Below are positions 48,439 through 59,580 of a DNA stretch of 64,000 nt, piece after piece. Position 1 is the first letter of the stretch. Every line of letters begins with the position of its first letter. The position numbers and the translations under genes were made by a program. The notes below the pieces were generated by a model, which saw only the letters and a list, made by a program, of their open reading frames with translations, ran no database searches and was not told the origin of the DNA. The stretch spans positions 1,701,754 to 1,765,753 of the forward strand of contig JAYKAV010000422.1 in the NCBI GenBank assembly GCA_035582835.1. The letters run 5' to 3'. This stretch comes from Phoebastria nigripes. Its lineage: Eukaryota; Chordata; Aves; Procellariiformes; Diomedeidae.

Positions 48439-51228
48439 TCACTTCTTAGGACGACGTATACAATATGTTGCACCTGAACAGTGAGGAAACAGAAGTACTT
48501 GCTTTTAAGAACACACATGGTCAGGTTATATAACAATGACTACTGAACTGCAGATACTTTCAGTGACCACATAAGACTGCTACAGAATAAGTAGGTAAGA
48601 ATTTTTCCTATCCCCTGAAAATCCATCTGAATTGTACACCTATTAAGTTTTTCCTGGCATATGGAGAATATAAGGAAAAATATCAAAATGGTAAGTACAG
48701 AAACCAGTTCTCTTCCCTCCACCCCTGTTCTTCACTAAAAAACAAATCCTCAGACAATGACACTCATAGCAAAGTTACAAGCTACAGAGAAGACGAGCGT
48801 GCACAGCGAGTTTCAAACAGATTACAAAAAGAGACAAAACAAAGTCAACTACCCCTATGCGANCTCCCCAGCATGAATAAATTGGGAATCAGGTACACCT
48901 CTAGACTGGTCAAATCACACACTCAGATCCACAGACTGCACTGACAGTATCTTTCAATAATAACCATTGCACATCATGTTGATGTTTTAGCCATATTAAC
49001 CTTTATTTTCTCTGACTGGTGAGTTTTTAAAAGTTGCTGCAGTACTTTCAACAGCTTTATGACATGTGTGTTAATGGATATTTTCCTAACAGTACACAAG
49101 AGGGACTTTTACCAGCAAACTGTCACCACTGTTCTTCCTCCTTCTTATCTAGTTACCGGTCATCAGATTAGATGCCTACCACCTACTTATACAGCTCCAA
49201 NAAAAAAAAAAAAAGAGGGGGGGAATCAGGGAAAGAAACCTTCAAAGAAAGCAAACTTGCAGCTCAAACTGGAAGAACTTCATGAAAATTCAAATATATT
49301 TTTCTTTACTGTGTAATATTCTGCGTAAGTCACTCAATCAAGCAGGAATGACATGGAAAGAATGGGACTATGCGAACAATGAATGATCCATAAATTTCTA
49401 GAAGATTATATAACTGAGGATGAAACGGCATGCGTGTGCATGTGCATTTGGGGGAAAGGAGGAGAGAGAGCTAAGGGGAAGAGGAGGAAACAACGTCCTC
49501 AGCCACAGATACAGGACTCTGCACAGTTCTTATTCAATTTCCCCCTCCTCCCAAAAGATAAATATTTTAACCGGGGGCAGTCAGGCAGCTGAGGGACAAA
49601 AGCAAAAGAAAACCCATTTGCTTATGAATATACTTCAAAACATCCCTTGCTGAAATTGCACCGTAACTGCTGTATCATGAAATACAGCTCACAGGCAACC
49701 ATGTTTATACTAAAGCAATTAACACACGGTACATTTCCTGCACTCTTATTATCATTGGCACTCTCAATGTGTTTGCTGCACATTTTGAGCCTTGGCAGGT
49801 TAGGAGGTATTCTTACAAAGTTAACAACAAAATGCTGCTGATTTGAAATGTACTCACTCTTATTTTTCAGGAACTCCTATATTTACTTTATACCATTCTC
49901 GGGGGAGAGCTGGACAGTTGTATTAGTTCTGCAAGGAAAAGATATTCAAAATAAACTTTATAAAGGCATCGAGCCAAGAAACTTTTAAAACTTCACTTTT
50001 TGGACCCTATACCCGCTTGCTTTATACAAGGCTGCGCACCGTGGCTTTGCATAATCACCACCCACATTTCAGAACAATCATTTCATCTGAAATTCATCAG
50101 CGGTTTGATGACTTGTATGAGCACAAACTTAGGAAGAAAGACACACACCGCTACCCACCCCACCAAAAGCTCTTGAAGCCCAGGTCGAGGGGGAGGCAAG
50201 CCCTCGGAGGCGGCGGCTGGGTACCAACGCCGAGCCAAGAGCCCGGCTGCGTGCCGGGATGCACTTGCTTGAAAGTTGAGGTTTCTCCTCCCGAGCGGCG
50301 CCCGCGGCTGTGCGGACACTTGCTGCGGTCGGAGCCTCCACCCGAGCCTGACCCCGCTCGTTAACCCACGCGGGACCTGCCGAGGCCGGTGCCCCGAAAA
50401 CCGCCCGCCCTCCCGGCCACCCGCCACCGCGAAGCGACGCGCCGGTCCCGCCGGGGCAGGCGAGGCCCCGCCACCACTCACCCACCCCCCGGCGCCCGGA
50501 GGTGCGCGGCCCCCGCCCGCCGCCCCTCACCAGCGGCCTCCGACCACCAGGCGCAGCCGGGGGCGGGCAGGGCCGCCCGGGGCACGGGAGGGGGCTGACG
50601 GGGGGGACGGAGCGGGAAGGAGGCGGTAGCGGAGGAGGAGGCGCCGGCGAAGTCGCGCCGGGGAGAGCCGGGCGGCCGTGGAAGGAGCGGCCGCGGGCCG
50701 GCGGAGAGGGCAGGGCGGCGGGAGGAGCCGTTATGCGAGGCGGGCCGGGTCCCCCCCCGCCACCGCCCGCAGCCGCCGGCCGAGGCCCCGTCGCACTGAC
50801 AAGCACGAGGCTGCGCTTCCTTTTCCTCACAGCAACGGCGGCCGCTCCCTCCGGCCGCCCCCCGCCCGGCACCTCCCCCTGTGGGGGACCGGCTGCCGGC
50901 GCCCGCCGCGGGCAGGTGCGGGGCTCGCCGGCCGCCTGCCCCGTCCCGTCCCTCCACCCCGGCTGCCCCCCGCGCTCCCCTTCACCGCCCGGCCAGCGCC
51001 GCAGCCTCCCCCGGCCACCCGCCCCGCCGCCGCTTACCCCGCCGGCCCCGAGGCTCGCCTACCTCCCAGNGCGGGCAGCACCGCCCCCGCCCCGCGGCGC
51101 AGAGCGGGGCCGGCGGAGCCGCTCGGCAGCCCACCGCCGCGGGAGCCAGGCTCCGCGCCGCCGCCTCGCTGCGCTGCCGCCGGCGCTATCCCATCCCGGG
51201 GCTCGCAGAGGCTCCCCGCCGCCGCTCT

Positions 51229-51240
51229 CACTTCCTCTTC
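51229..51240 (-). promoter_or_regulatory. PU.1/ETS-like site
   Basis: GAAGAGGAAGTG on the minus strand matches the core recognised by the myeloid ETS factor PU.1 (GAGGAAGTG), within an extended purine stretch. ELMO1 functions in phagocytes, so such a site in its promoter is sensible. It overlaps the candidate donor GTGAGA, so only one of these readings may be real. Confidence 0.4.
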
Positions 51241-51511
51241 CTTCCTCCTGCTGGCCGGGCCGCGACGTGCAGCCCCGGGCCGGCCGCCGCCGCCGCCGAG
51301 GGGGTCCCGCGGCTCGGCAGCACCTGCGGGCCCCTCCGCCTCTACTCGCTCCTGCGCCTCCCGGGCGCGCCGCTTCCCCCGCGCGGTGCGGCTGGCGTCC
51401 GTCCTCCCGCAGTTTCTAATGAGGGATTGGGGGCTCCCTCGTTGCCTTTGGAATAACTGTTTATTTTTTGTTGCGGCTTTTCTTCCCAGAGAGCCACCGC
51501 CGCTGAGCAGC
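51232..51511 (-). other. ELMO1: Putative ELMO1 exon 1 (untranslated)
   Basis: If transcription starts about 30 nt after the TATA-like element and splicing uses GTGAGAGC at 51231, the exon is about 280 nt and contains no ATG, which suits an untranslated leader. Other donors in the island are GTAGGCGA at 51062, GTAAGCGG at 51037 and GTGAGTGG at 50481. Using 51062 or later would add an ATG-GGA-TAG minimal uORF near 51198. The choice cannot be settled from sequence. A downstream acceptor is present at 2244. Confidence 0.35.
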
Positions 51512-51534
51512 CTCACAACTGGCACGCTGCGGCG

Positions 51535-51542
51535 TACATATA
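51535..51542 (-). promoter_or_regulatory. TATA-like element
   Basis: On the minus strand the sequence GGGGAACTATATGTACGCC contains TATATGTA, the only TATA-like string I noticed inside the island. A start about 30 nt downstream would fall near 51511 and produce a leader running toward 51232. The motif departs from the TATAAA consensus, and CpG-island promoters often do without one. Confidence 0.4.
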
Positions 51543-53919
51543 GTTCCCCACCGAAGCGAGCGAGCAGCGGGGGGAGCCCCGCCGAGCCCGGGACGCTCCG
51601 CTCCGCGCCCCGGGTCGGGCCCGGCCGGGAGAGGGCGGCAGCGCCCGCGCTGCGCACCGGCCCTGCCGAGCCGCCGCCTGCGGGTACCGGCTCCCCCCCC
51701 CCGGCTGGCGTTCCGAGCATCCTCGAGGCCCTTTAAAGCCGGTGTGAGATGAGTGCCTAACTAACCGTGGCTTTTGCTCGCTGGAAAAGTAAAATATCAG
51801 ATCTCTGCTTTTTGTTCTTAGCCTCCCTAAAAGAAAAGCAATCAGTAAGCTTTTTTAAATGCCTTAACTTACAGCTACTGTATGGACTACACACAATATG
51901 TGAGACTACACGCCATCAAATCATATCTTCTAATACTACAGATAGTGAGGTCTTTTTTTTTTTTTTCCCCAAAGTCCTGTACATTTCACTTTGCCTCTGA
52001 TAAGAACTGACAGCGTAGCCATGAAGCCTTGCTGTGGTACAGCAACTTTTATTCTTGGTATAACAAAATTTACTCTTTGTGAACTATCACATGATACATG
52101 AAGGCCAAAACTTGCAAAATTACTGTCTCTAATCTTGCAAATAATTACATATGAGAGTATCTTTATGCAGGTTAATAATTGCCAGTGATTTCCTATAAAA
52201 CCACTCTCCTGCAACACCCAGGTTCTCCGACCACAATAATGCTGTTATGCATCAGCTGACATTTTTGAGGCTTATTGCCCTGAAAGTACCACAGCCACTT
52301 ACTAGGATTTTATACCTGGCAGAACTGCTGGGGGCTTTCCAGAAGAGGAAGCGGGGCTTGATTCTCCCCTTAGGCTGTAATGCACCATGTCAGCAATACG
52401 CTAGTTCTGAGCAAATACTCCGGTGTGAGGCAGTAAATGGCATGACTCACCTGAGTCACACATTACTATATTTATAGGACTAGAGCACAGACTCTACCAA
52501 ATGACAGGGGCTAAGAGTGCACCCCACAAAAACATGGAAGCTCCTTTTCACACATGCAGAAATTGCCTGCCTGCTCACCTTTTCTCCAGCACCTCGCAGG
52601 TTGGTGCATGGCATGGGTGACAGCAATGAGGACCAGGGGAGCTGGGGCAGAAAACATCACAGTTCTGCGTAACGGTCTGAAACTTCTCCATGGCAGGAAT
52701 TCCCCGCAATCAAGGAACATTTCTTTAAAGCCATTGAGTTTTAGGACCTCCTCAAATGGTAAAATCCACGGAGAAGCTGGACTTAGCGCATTGAACTGGA
52801 ATGTGTTGGTTCCTGTCTTTGGTACACATTTTAAAGCACCTTTTCATACTGCTTTATTAAGGTAGAACTCCAAAACTGAAAATATGAGGTGCAGATGTAA
52901 TATAATTCGTATTATATATACTGAAAATGCTTATCAAACCATCTCAAGAGTTTCTTACNGCTACAGAGTTTATTGAAAGAGGGACAATATCAACATCAAG
53001 TAAATGGTGGTTCAGTTTGCATTTGAACTGTTTCTGTAACACTGAGACATTTTTCTGTATGTGTTACCTGGATTTTGGTGCTTGAAATGAAAGCAAAAAG
53101 CATTTACAACTTAGAAAAGGGCATTGTAAATATAAGATGTGCAAGAAAGTTTTGTTTACCTCATTTTCCACTCTTAGCTCAGGACCGGTTTCCCGGTATG
53201 CTTACGTGGGAGGCTGGCTTTGTTTGTGAAGTCATACATATGGTGGTAGGAAAGATGTTTGGAAGAATATTAAGAATGAACGGTACTTTAAATGCAAAAT
53301 TTTGTTCACCATGTTTTTATTTTTCTCTCAGGNGCAGCAATGAAAACCATTAAAATTGATTTCAGCTGTATATTACCACAATAGTTGGATTTTAAACAGT
53401 GCAGGAGAATGTTTATTTAACAATCCTATTGTTACACAATTGAGAAGAAAATTTGTGAAAAAAATTCTACTAGTTTATGGGGACAAATTTAAGCATACCA
53501 TTCTATTGCACCGTTCAAGAGAGAGAGCAAACTAGAAATTGGAGAGCATACTCCAGTGAAGCCTTCTGTTCATCCATATCCAATATCCGTAGTATTGCAT
53601 NTATTGCACTAACAGTACGATTATTTTTGTTCTCCAAAAGCCCAGGGAACCTTTACTCAGAATACATATGTACAGAAGTGCTTGGCTGCTATGGCCATTT
53701 CCTCATTTATTTAGTAGTAGTCCCTTTTATGGTGTCTGCNACCAAAGCATGTGTTATCATTACAGCTGATGCTTTTACAACTGATACTGGAGTTGTTCTT
53801 ATGGTGTGGGCATAAGATGTTTGCTAAATAATTCTAGAAAGCCAGAAGAGGGAGCGCAGGAACAGAAAACACCAAGAATAAAGTGTTTAAATTTGCCTGG
53901 CTATTTCAGCTGCAACCTT

Positions 53920-53937
53920 AAAAAAAAAAAAAAAAAA
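53920..53937 (+). repeat. A18 homopolymer
   Basis: It encodes the poly-phenylalanine stretch of the minus-strand 202-codon frame, which argues against that frame being a protein gene. Confidence 0.9.
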
Positions 53938-54660
53938 GGAATTCCCAGGAAGGACTGCTGCTTGGCTCTGCTGACAACAAGGATGTTTCAGGCTAGTCCA
54001 GTAGGTGCTAATCACCTGTTGAAACCTGGCCCCTAGAAATCTCAACTTGACTGTCCCAAAACTGTAGAAAGCGTCAAAGCCATTAATCACTTTTGACAGT
54101 GAAAACCTTAGATCCTGAGATGAAAGAGCTCCTGACAATTTTTGAAGAAGTTGAGTTTTGTCATAAGTTCTTCTGGCCANAACCTTCCTGAGGCACAGAT
54201 TATCCAAGATAGCCTTTGTTACGCCCACTAGCAAAGATGGCTGGATTTTACTGGGCTTATAGGCTTTATGAATGGCCTTTAATACTATCAGTATTTTAAT
54301 CATATATAAGTAGTTACCTACAGAATCTTGTTCATAACCATTAAAGCATACCAGGATGCCAGCTGTGATATAGAAACAAAATACAGGATTATTATTGCAT
54401 TTTGACTTTTTGGAAGTCACAGATAATTTTTCTTTACTTTGACAATGCTTGCTTTCTATTATGTTTGAATGAAAACATTTTGTCTGTGTATACATANATG
54501 CATGTGCATGTATAGTCTATGAGATATTTTTAAATAGGTCCTGAAGATCTGCCCTAAATTCACGAACAATGACATCAATAAAAATGGACCGTATCAGAAA
54601 CTTCAAGTTCATTTTTCTAAGCTGCAGTATGCTTGCAGATCTCCATACTCCAGTCCCTTA

Positions 54661-54708
54661 TCAGTTTGCTTTTATAGACTCCAGTTGTCAGTTTGTTTTT
54701 ATAGACTT
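54661..54708 (+). repeat. 27-nt tandem duplication, nearly two copies
   Basis: TCAGTTTGCTTTTATAGACT at 54661 recurs at 54688 with one change (C to T). The period is 27 nt, and the second copy is cut short by a TA-repeat. Confidence 0.8.
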
Positions 54709-56419
54709 ATATATATATGAATTTTGTATTCATATATACGAACATTTGGTGAGGGGTGATTAAACAAGGTCAATATGATGTAAGGGTTATTATGACTCAG
54801 CTTTAGTATACCTATTCAGACTGTAAATCTGCTGCTGTATATACATTTGTATATAACATATGTGGAGAAAATTATGACCTGTGCAGAATAGCCAGCTTAA
54901 TGAAGAAATAAATAAATCTCATGTAAGACATGTTTTAATTAACCTACAAACAACCCCATTCTAAAAAGTAGTTTAGGTCTGTTTATGGACTCATTTCCAT
55001 CTTATCTGGACATAGATTTANAATAAAATAAATTGTTAAAAGTTAAGGTTGTGAAATTATAATATTTATGATCATCACACCAGTTATGAAATCTAAGCAT
55101 GAACAAGCAGGAAAATGAAGAGGTCAGGAATGGCTCTCAGAGTTTTCATGCCATTAACCTGTTGTGTTTCTACAAAGAAAAACACACCTCTACAAACTGT
55201 TTTTACTGCCATTTACTTGTTCTTCTGTATTTTATCTTGCTTATGAAGGACGTCTTCATGAGCTCATGAACAATAAGGTCTAGAAGTGACTTCATCACAG
55301 TCTGCTGCTGTTTGAAGAAGAAAAACTTGGGAAGAGCTAGAAAAGTTTAAAAAAAACCAAAACCAATTTAATTTAACAATTGCTGAAGTTCAGCAAGCTC
55401 TGAACTTCAGAGGAGCTTCTCTCCTGTTGTGGTGAAAACAATTAATCACTGGAGCTGCCCAATGGTTGTCGTAAGTTGGTCCTGACTAGAAAAGTTTAAA
55501 TCAAACCAGGCATTTTGCTGAGACGTTGGTGCAAGCTAAATCTCACTTTTATAACTTCAAGCAGGAATTCAAGGGAGTCCTACGATCTGCAATATGTAGC
55601 GAATGCAGTGCTATTTCCCAGCTTTCATGTAAGCCCTAGTAACTCTCACTGACTTTGATAAGAAGTTCTGCACATCTATTTAAATAACAAGAAANCTGGG
55701 CAGTTCTCACCATGTTCACTCTTGAACCTGTGGCAGAATAATTTACCAGAGGTGGAAGCTTACCACAGCATTGCCACCAATAGTAAGCATGGTTTTCACT
55801 CTCCATTCCCAAGGCTTAATTCACCCCTCATGGAAATAAGCAGAAATTGCTCTTTTGGTAGAAACAGCATTGGATCACCCTCAAATAATGAAGAAGAATA
55901 ATGGGAATGGGAAGCTGATTATCAGTCATCTCAGGGTACAGATCATGACGTCCAACTGTGCACCTTAACAAGAGAAGATGGCCAACACCGACGTGAAACA
56001 GGGCAGGCTCCCAGCCCCAGCCAGCTCCTGGCTGCGTGTGCATGTGATTGCTGGCAGGGTTTGCCCCCCTTGCTCTGTGTAACACCAGCGGTTTATCAAC
56101 GACAACTGCGAAGAGAGTTTAGCGGAGATTACAAGAGAACTTGATTTTTTCGCAGCTCCAAGTTCAGATGCCTGGCTGAAAGAAGAGACACTAAAAGAAG
56201 TCCTTGGAGAAGACACTAGAGGAATTTTAATCATCTTTCCAAGCTATAACAGAATTGTTTGCTGCATGCCATGTTTTCTCCTCCACCACACAGTGACGTT
56301 CCCTATATCTGCTGTCAGATTAACATTTTATGATAAAAACTCCTACTTGTTTCAACCACATTTAAGGATCAANATCCTTTCTACTCATTTTAGCCTTTGT
56401 TTTGTTTCCCTCCTTCTTG

Positions 56420-56545
56420 AAAGGATAGAGTCAGGGAATTGGGACTCCTGAGTTTTGACTCAGCTGTGAGCCCTTAATCCACCATACAACTGTGGGTGAA
56501 CTGTATCATCTTTGGGAATTCATTTCCTACCCTGCCTCTTTCTTT
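56420..56545 (-). repeat. Ancient MIR-like SINE fragment
   Basis: GTCAGGGAATTGGGACTCCT, GAGTTTTGACTCAGCTGTGAG, then CTGTGGGTGAACTGTATCAT and CATTTCCTACC follow the reverse-complement MIR-like consensus (AGGACTCCTGGGTTC...CAGCTCTG...CTGTGTGACCTTGGGCAAGTCACTT). It is collinear over about 120 nt. Confidence 0.65.
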
Positions 56546-56565
56546 TCTTTCCTTTTGTTCTGTTG

Positions 56566-56613
56566 TTGGGTTTTGTTTTTCTTTTTTTGTTTATTTGTTT
56601 GTTTGTTTTTTAA
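56566..56613 (+). repeat. T/G-rich low-complexity tract
   Basis: TTGGG, TTTTG and TTTG units ending in a T run. It is the opposite strand composition to the A/C-rich tracts inside ELMO1 intron 1. Confidence 0.8.
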
Positions 56614-59047
56614 CCTTGTCAGTTTAAGCTATAAGTTCTCCAAGACAGATTTTTTTTTTCTCTATGTATTTGTAGATAACCAATATATTTCAGCTCCAAT
56701 TTCATTTGAGGTCTCCTGATACAACCACGGCACAGTTATTAATAATCCTAGACCTGTGAAGAAACTCACTGCATTTTGATTGAGGTTTCTACTTCTTTAT
56801 CCAGTCTGCTATCCTGTTTGACTTGTAGGGAATAACATTACTGGCCAGTGCACAAACTATAGAAAACTTAAACAAGAAAAACCCCAAAGCTTAGGGGCTG
56901 CTCACTCCTTCAACAGGCTGCAAACCTTCTTTGACATTCACCCATTTTCTAGTCACCTTGTGTTCTATACAGATTAATATTTGATAAAAGCGGCCTATTT
57001 TTATCAATTTAGCAGCTGTGTTGTATGTGCAGTTGAGGTTTGAAGGGTGCTAAGCCACCTCGTGTACTACTACGAACCTTTCATATTGAAGACCAGTTCC
57101 ATCCTTTCTGGGCAGCAGCAGTGATGTTTATATTGCAATAGGCTACAGAGACTTCAACTAGCAAGAAAGCTAAACACTGCCCAAACTCATGGTAAATGCC
57201 ATCGTTTCTCCAAAACACAGAGTTTAACACGTAGGGAAAACAAGCAGGTACAGAGAAAGTCACAGAAGTAGCGCAACATCTGTCTCCAGCAACAGCACAG
57301 CACGATTCACTACCGATCAAGGTCAAATCCTCCTGTCCCAAATCGCAGCACGACGCATACTGCTACGCTAGCAAACCCTCCCTAGGACTTACTCACAAGT
57401 CTTTTGACAGATTTGTGACTTTCTTGCTGGAAATAACAGCCTGTTCTGTCTATCATCCATTTTAATCCTTTCATAATATTAATCGATCAACAGTAACTGC
57501 TGGCAGCAAAGTAGCAATAATGAGTACGAGCTCACTGCTTGGAGGTATNCTGGATGCCCGCTTTCCTAATGAGTTGATTAACTTCAAATGCTTCACTGAA
57601 TGAATCCACGCAAGCAAGTGACACTCCAGCAGCTGCAGAAGTGGCACAAATGCATTTGTGAATGCATTTCAGCATTTGCACTTGGCCTTTTCCCCTTCTG
57701 CATTTATTATGCCGTTATTATGGAAAGTCACTTTGCCTATAAAATATTTTGCCCTGCTGTCACATTTTATTTTGCATATTTCTTGAGGAGTGTAATGCTC
57801 ATGGCTGAAAAAGACTGTCCATGCCAAAAAAATTTGTGAGGCTTCAGAGCTGGTTATAAAGAACTGTTCAAAACATCTTAACCTTTGAACACACATTCCT
57901 TAGATAGCATGGTATCCTAAATAACGTTCATTTAGAACAAACAGACACAAAAATTGGGCTGCAATTTTCAAAGCAACCCACTTCAATGTATGTAACTCTT
58001 CAGAGAAACTGAAAGGCCTTAAATACTATGTTTTATTCACATCATTGCTGGAGTATGTATTGATTTACAGGAACTCTGAAAAGCTGAGGCAAAGGTCTTG
58101 TAGGTAACATCCTGTCCTATTATAGCCCGATGGAGGTGATTCACCATTCTCACACCCCCATGTTTTAATGTGTTTCTCTTACATACTTACATCATCCATT
58201 TTTCATGCCTCCTTTTGGTTTTTCCCTTTTGCCATCCTCCTTTTATTCAATAGCTCAAAGTACTGTCTGCTTCTTTATGTCAAGGCCTTGAAGTTATAGC
58301 CTTCATATATATTTTTCATTGCTAGTGTACCGTGGTCACTGCATCACATTTCTCCTACTTACCATTTTTAAATACCTCTCACCTGTTTTCAATGATCCTT
58401 TCCCCCTGCCTTTCCTGCTCTAAGTAGGGCAAGGCTTTGGGGCAGGTTTCCTTCCCAGATGACAGTGATAAGGGAAGAGAGGAGGACAAGGGTTCGGTAG
58501 GGCTCAGTCAGTCAGAGTAGTACAGACCATGAAGCAGTGGCCTCGGTCCACAGCCCAGCATGTAAAGATAAACCGCAAACTGGTATTCACAATAACTTGT
58601 GAGCTGCCATAGCTCTGCGGCAAATTGTCTTTGCTGTGGAGCTCGTAACCTGCGGCAAAGGGGCAAGGCAGATGGCTGGAGGTTGTGGTCCCTCAAATGT
58701 CCCAGCCTGAACCAGCAGAGTTTGAGTCCAAGGTGTTCATTTGGAGAGCTACCATCACTCTGTGAATGTCGTAAGTTCAGTTCCCAAGCCTGAAGTTAGA
58801 GACAGGAGAATGATTTATTTGCCGAAATGTGAAGTTCTGAGTCAACAAAAACTGTTCATATATTTGCATCAAACTTTAGGTCAAAAAATTATTTCTTTTG
58901 TAAAAAAGTAGAAGTTTTTAATTTGTCATTTCTAAATGACAGAACAGAGCAAAGCTCATGACCTTTCAAGACTTAAGCTACCTAAAGTTCTTATTCTTTA
59001 AACCAATGCAGAAAATGAAATAAAACATTTTATTCAGCACAAAATTT

Positions 59048-59064
59048 AAAAAAAAAAAAAAAAA
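59048..59064 (+). repeat. A17 homopolymer
   Basis: Simple A run upstream of the 59.2 kb ancient repeats; no retroposon body recognised. Confidence 0.9.
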
Positions 59065-59214
59065 GTGTGGTAGCAGAAGGTCATTTTGGTTAAAAATAAA
59101 ACATTTTTCAGATCAACTCAAAAACATTTAGAGCATGGGAAATATTTTCCAGTTCAGCTAACAAATCAATGGACGCTTTACTTGTGTAGGTCTAATTCAC
59201 ACCCTTTTTAATGG

Positions 59215-59305
59215 CTTAATATTCAAAGGACTGAGCACCTGCAGCTCCTATTCAAATTGGACATTTAGTATTTATAAGTCAATAGGAGCGTCTGGATGTG
59301 CAGCA
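59215..59305. repeat. Palindromic ancient sauropsid/amniote repeat
   Basis: ATTCAAAGGACTGAGCACCT followed by GCAGCTCCTATT (arm at 59233-59253), and TCAATAGGAGCGTCTGGATG followed by TGC (arm at 59279-59301), form an imperfect inverted repeat. The text matches a repeat common in turtle, crocodile and bird DNA with the pattern 'GAGCACCTGCAGCTCCCATTGACTTCAATGGGAGCTGCAGGTGCTC'. The class name is not certain from memory. Confidence 0.6.
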
Positions 59306-59319
59306 GTTGTGAAAAAAAA

Positions 59320-59580
59320 AAAAATCAAACCCTTAATTTGTCACAAGTGCCTAAGTAGGGGTAGAAGTGCTCAACTCTACACCCCCCACTTGAAAACGTT
59401 GAGTACTACAAAAGGATTGCAATTCTCTTCCCTCACAGGGAGCCTAAATTCCTGCCTCAGGATACAAGATGCCCCTGCTGACTTTCCAATCTAAATTGGG
59501 AAAAAATTGGTCCTCTTAGGTCCCAAGGACTAATTAGTCAATGCCTGTAAAGCTCTCTGAAGGTGAAAAGTGTATCTATG
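59320..59580. repeat. Probable further ancient repeat fragments
   Basis: CACAAGTGCCTAAGTAGGGG, GGAGCCTAAATTCCTGCCTC and CTGTAAAGCTCTCTGAAGG resemble pieces of the same class of amniote repeats ('GCACCTAAGTGGG', 'GGAGCCTAAATCCC', 'TGTAAAGCGCTCTGAGATC'). Boundaries and families are uncertain. Confidence 0.35.

Larger units (their letters stand above)
46413..50184 (-). other. ELMO1 intron 1, promoter-proximal segment
   Basis: Apart from the splice-like signals at 46.73-46.75 kb and two A runs, nothing was recognised. A 35-nt stretch at about 47893-47930 faintly resembles the reverse complement of a CR1 tail but is too short to call. GC content begins to rise only at about 50.16 kb, where the CpG island starts. 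The donor actually used by the first exon may shift the intron border. Confidence 0.55.
1..51511 (-). other. ELMO1: ELMO1 gene, 5' portion (transcription unit continues past the left edge)
   Basis: The extent is inferred from two anchors: the recognised first coding exon at 2094-2243 and the only large CpG island, at about 50.2-51.7 kb, which lies upstream in the minus-strand direction. ELMO1 proteins act in the cytoplasm and at the membrane as the partner of DOCK180-type exchange factors. The complex activates Rac during engulfment of apoptotic cells and migration. Only the promoter, putative untranslated first exon, about 49 kb of intron 1, the first coding exon and about 2 kb of intron 2 are present. 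A very long first intron suits this gene, which is large in vertebrates. The exact transcription start and first-exon donor are not proven by sequence alone. Confidence 0.8.
50185..51745 (-). promoter_or_regulatory. ELMO1: CpG-island promoter of ELMO1 (inferred)
   Basis: About 1.55 kb of very GC-rich, CpG-dense DNA with GC boxes (for example GCCCCCGCCCCGCGGC near 51083), GCC-triplet runs near 51284-51298 and C-rich runs, standing out sharply from AT-rich flanks. It is the only such island in the window and lies upstream of the ELMO1 coding exon in the right direction, so it is assigned as the promoter and first exon. Inside it, at about 51.40-51.49 kb, a short AT-richer stretch lies within the putative leader. 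Long open frames on both strands (up to 352 codons) result from high GC and lack domains. A bidirectional transcript is possible but unsupported. Confidence 0.8.

Noticed and set aside
50129..51736. Long overlapping open frames (159-352 codons) on both strands of the CpG island
   Set aside because: High GC removes stop codons; the translations are Pro/Arg/Ala/Gly-rich without domains, overlap on both strands, and fit an untranslated promoter region.
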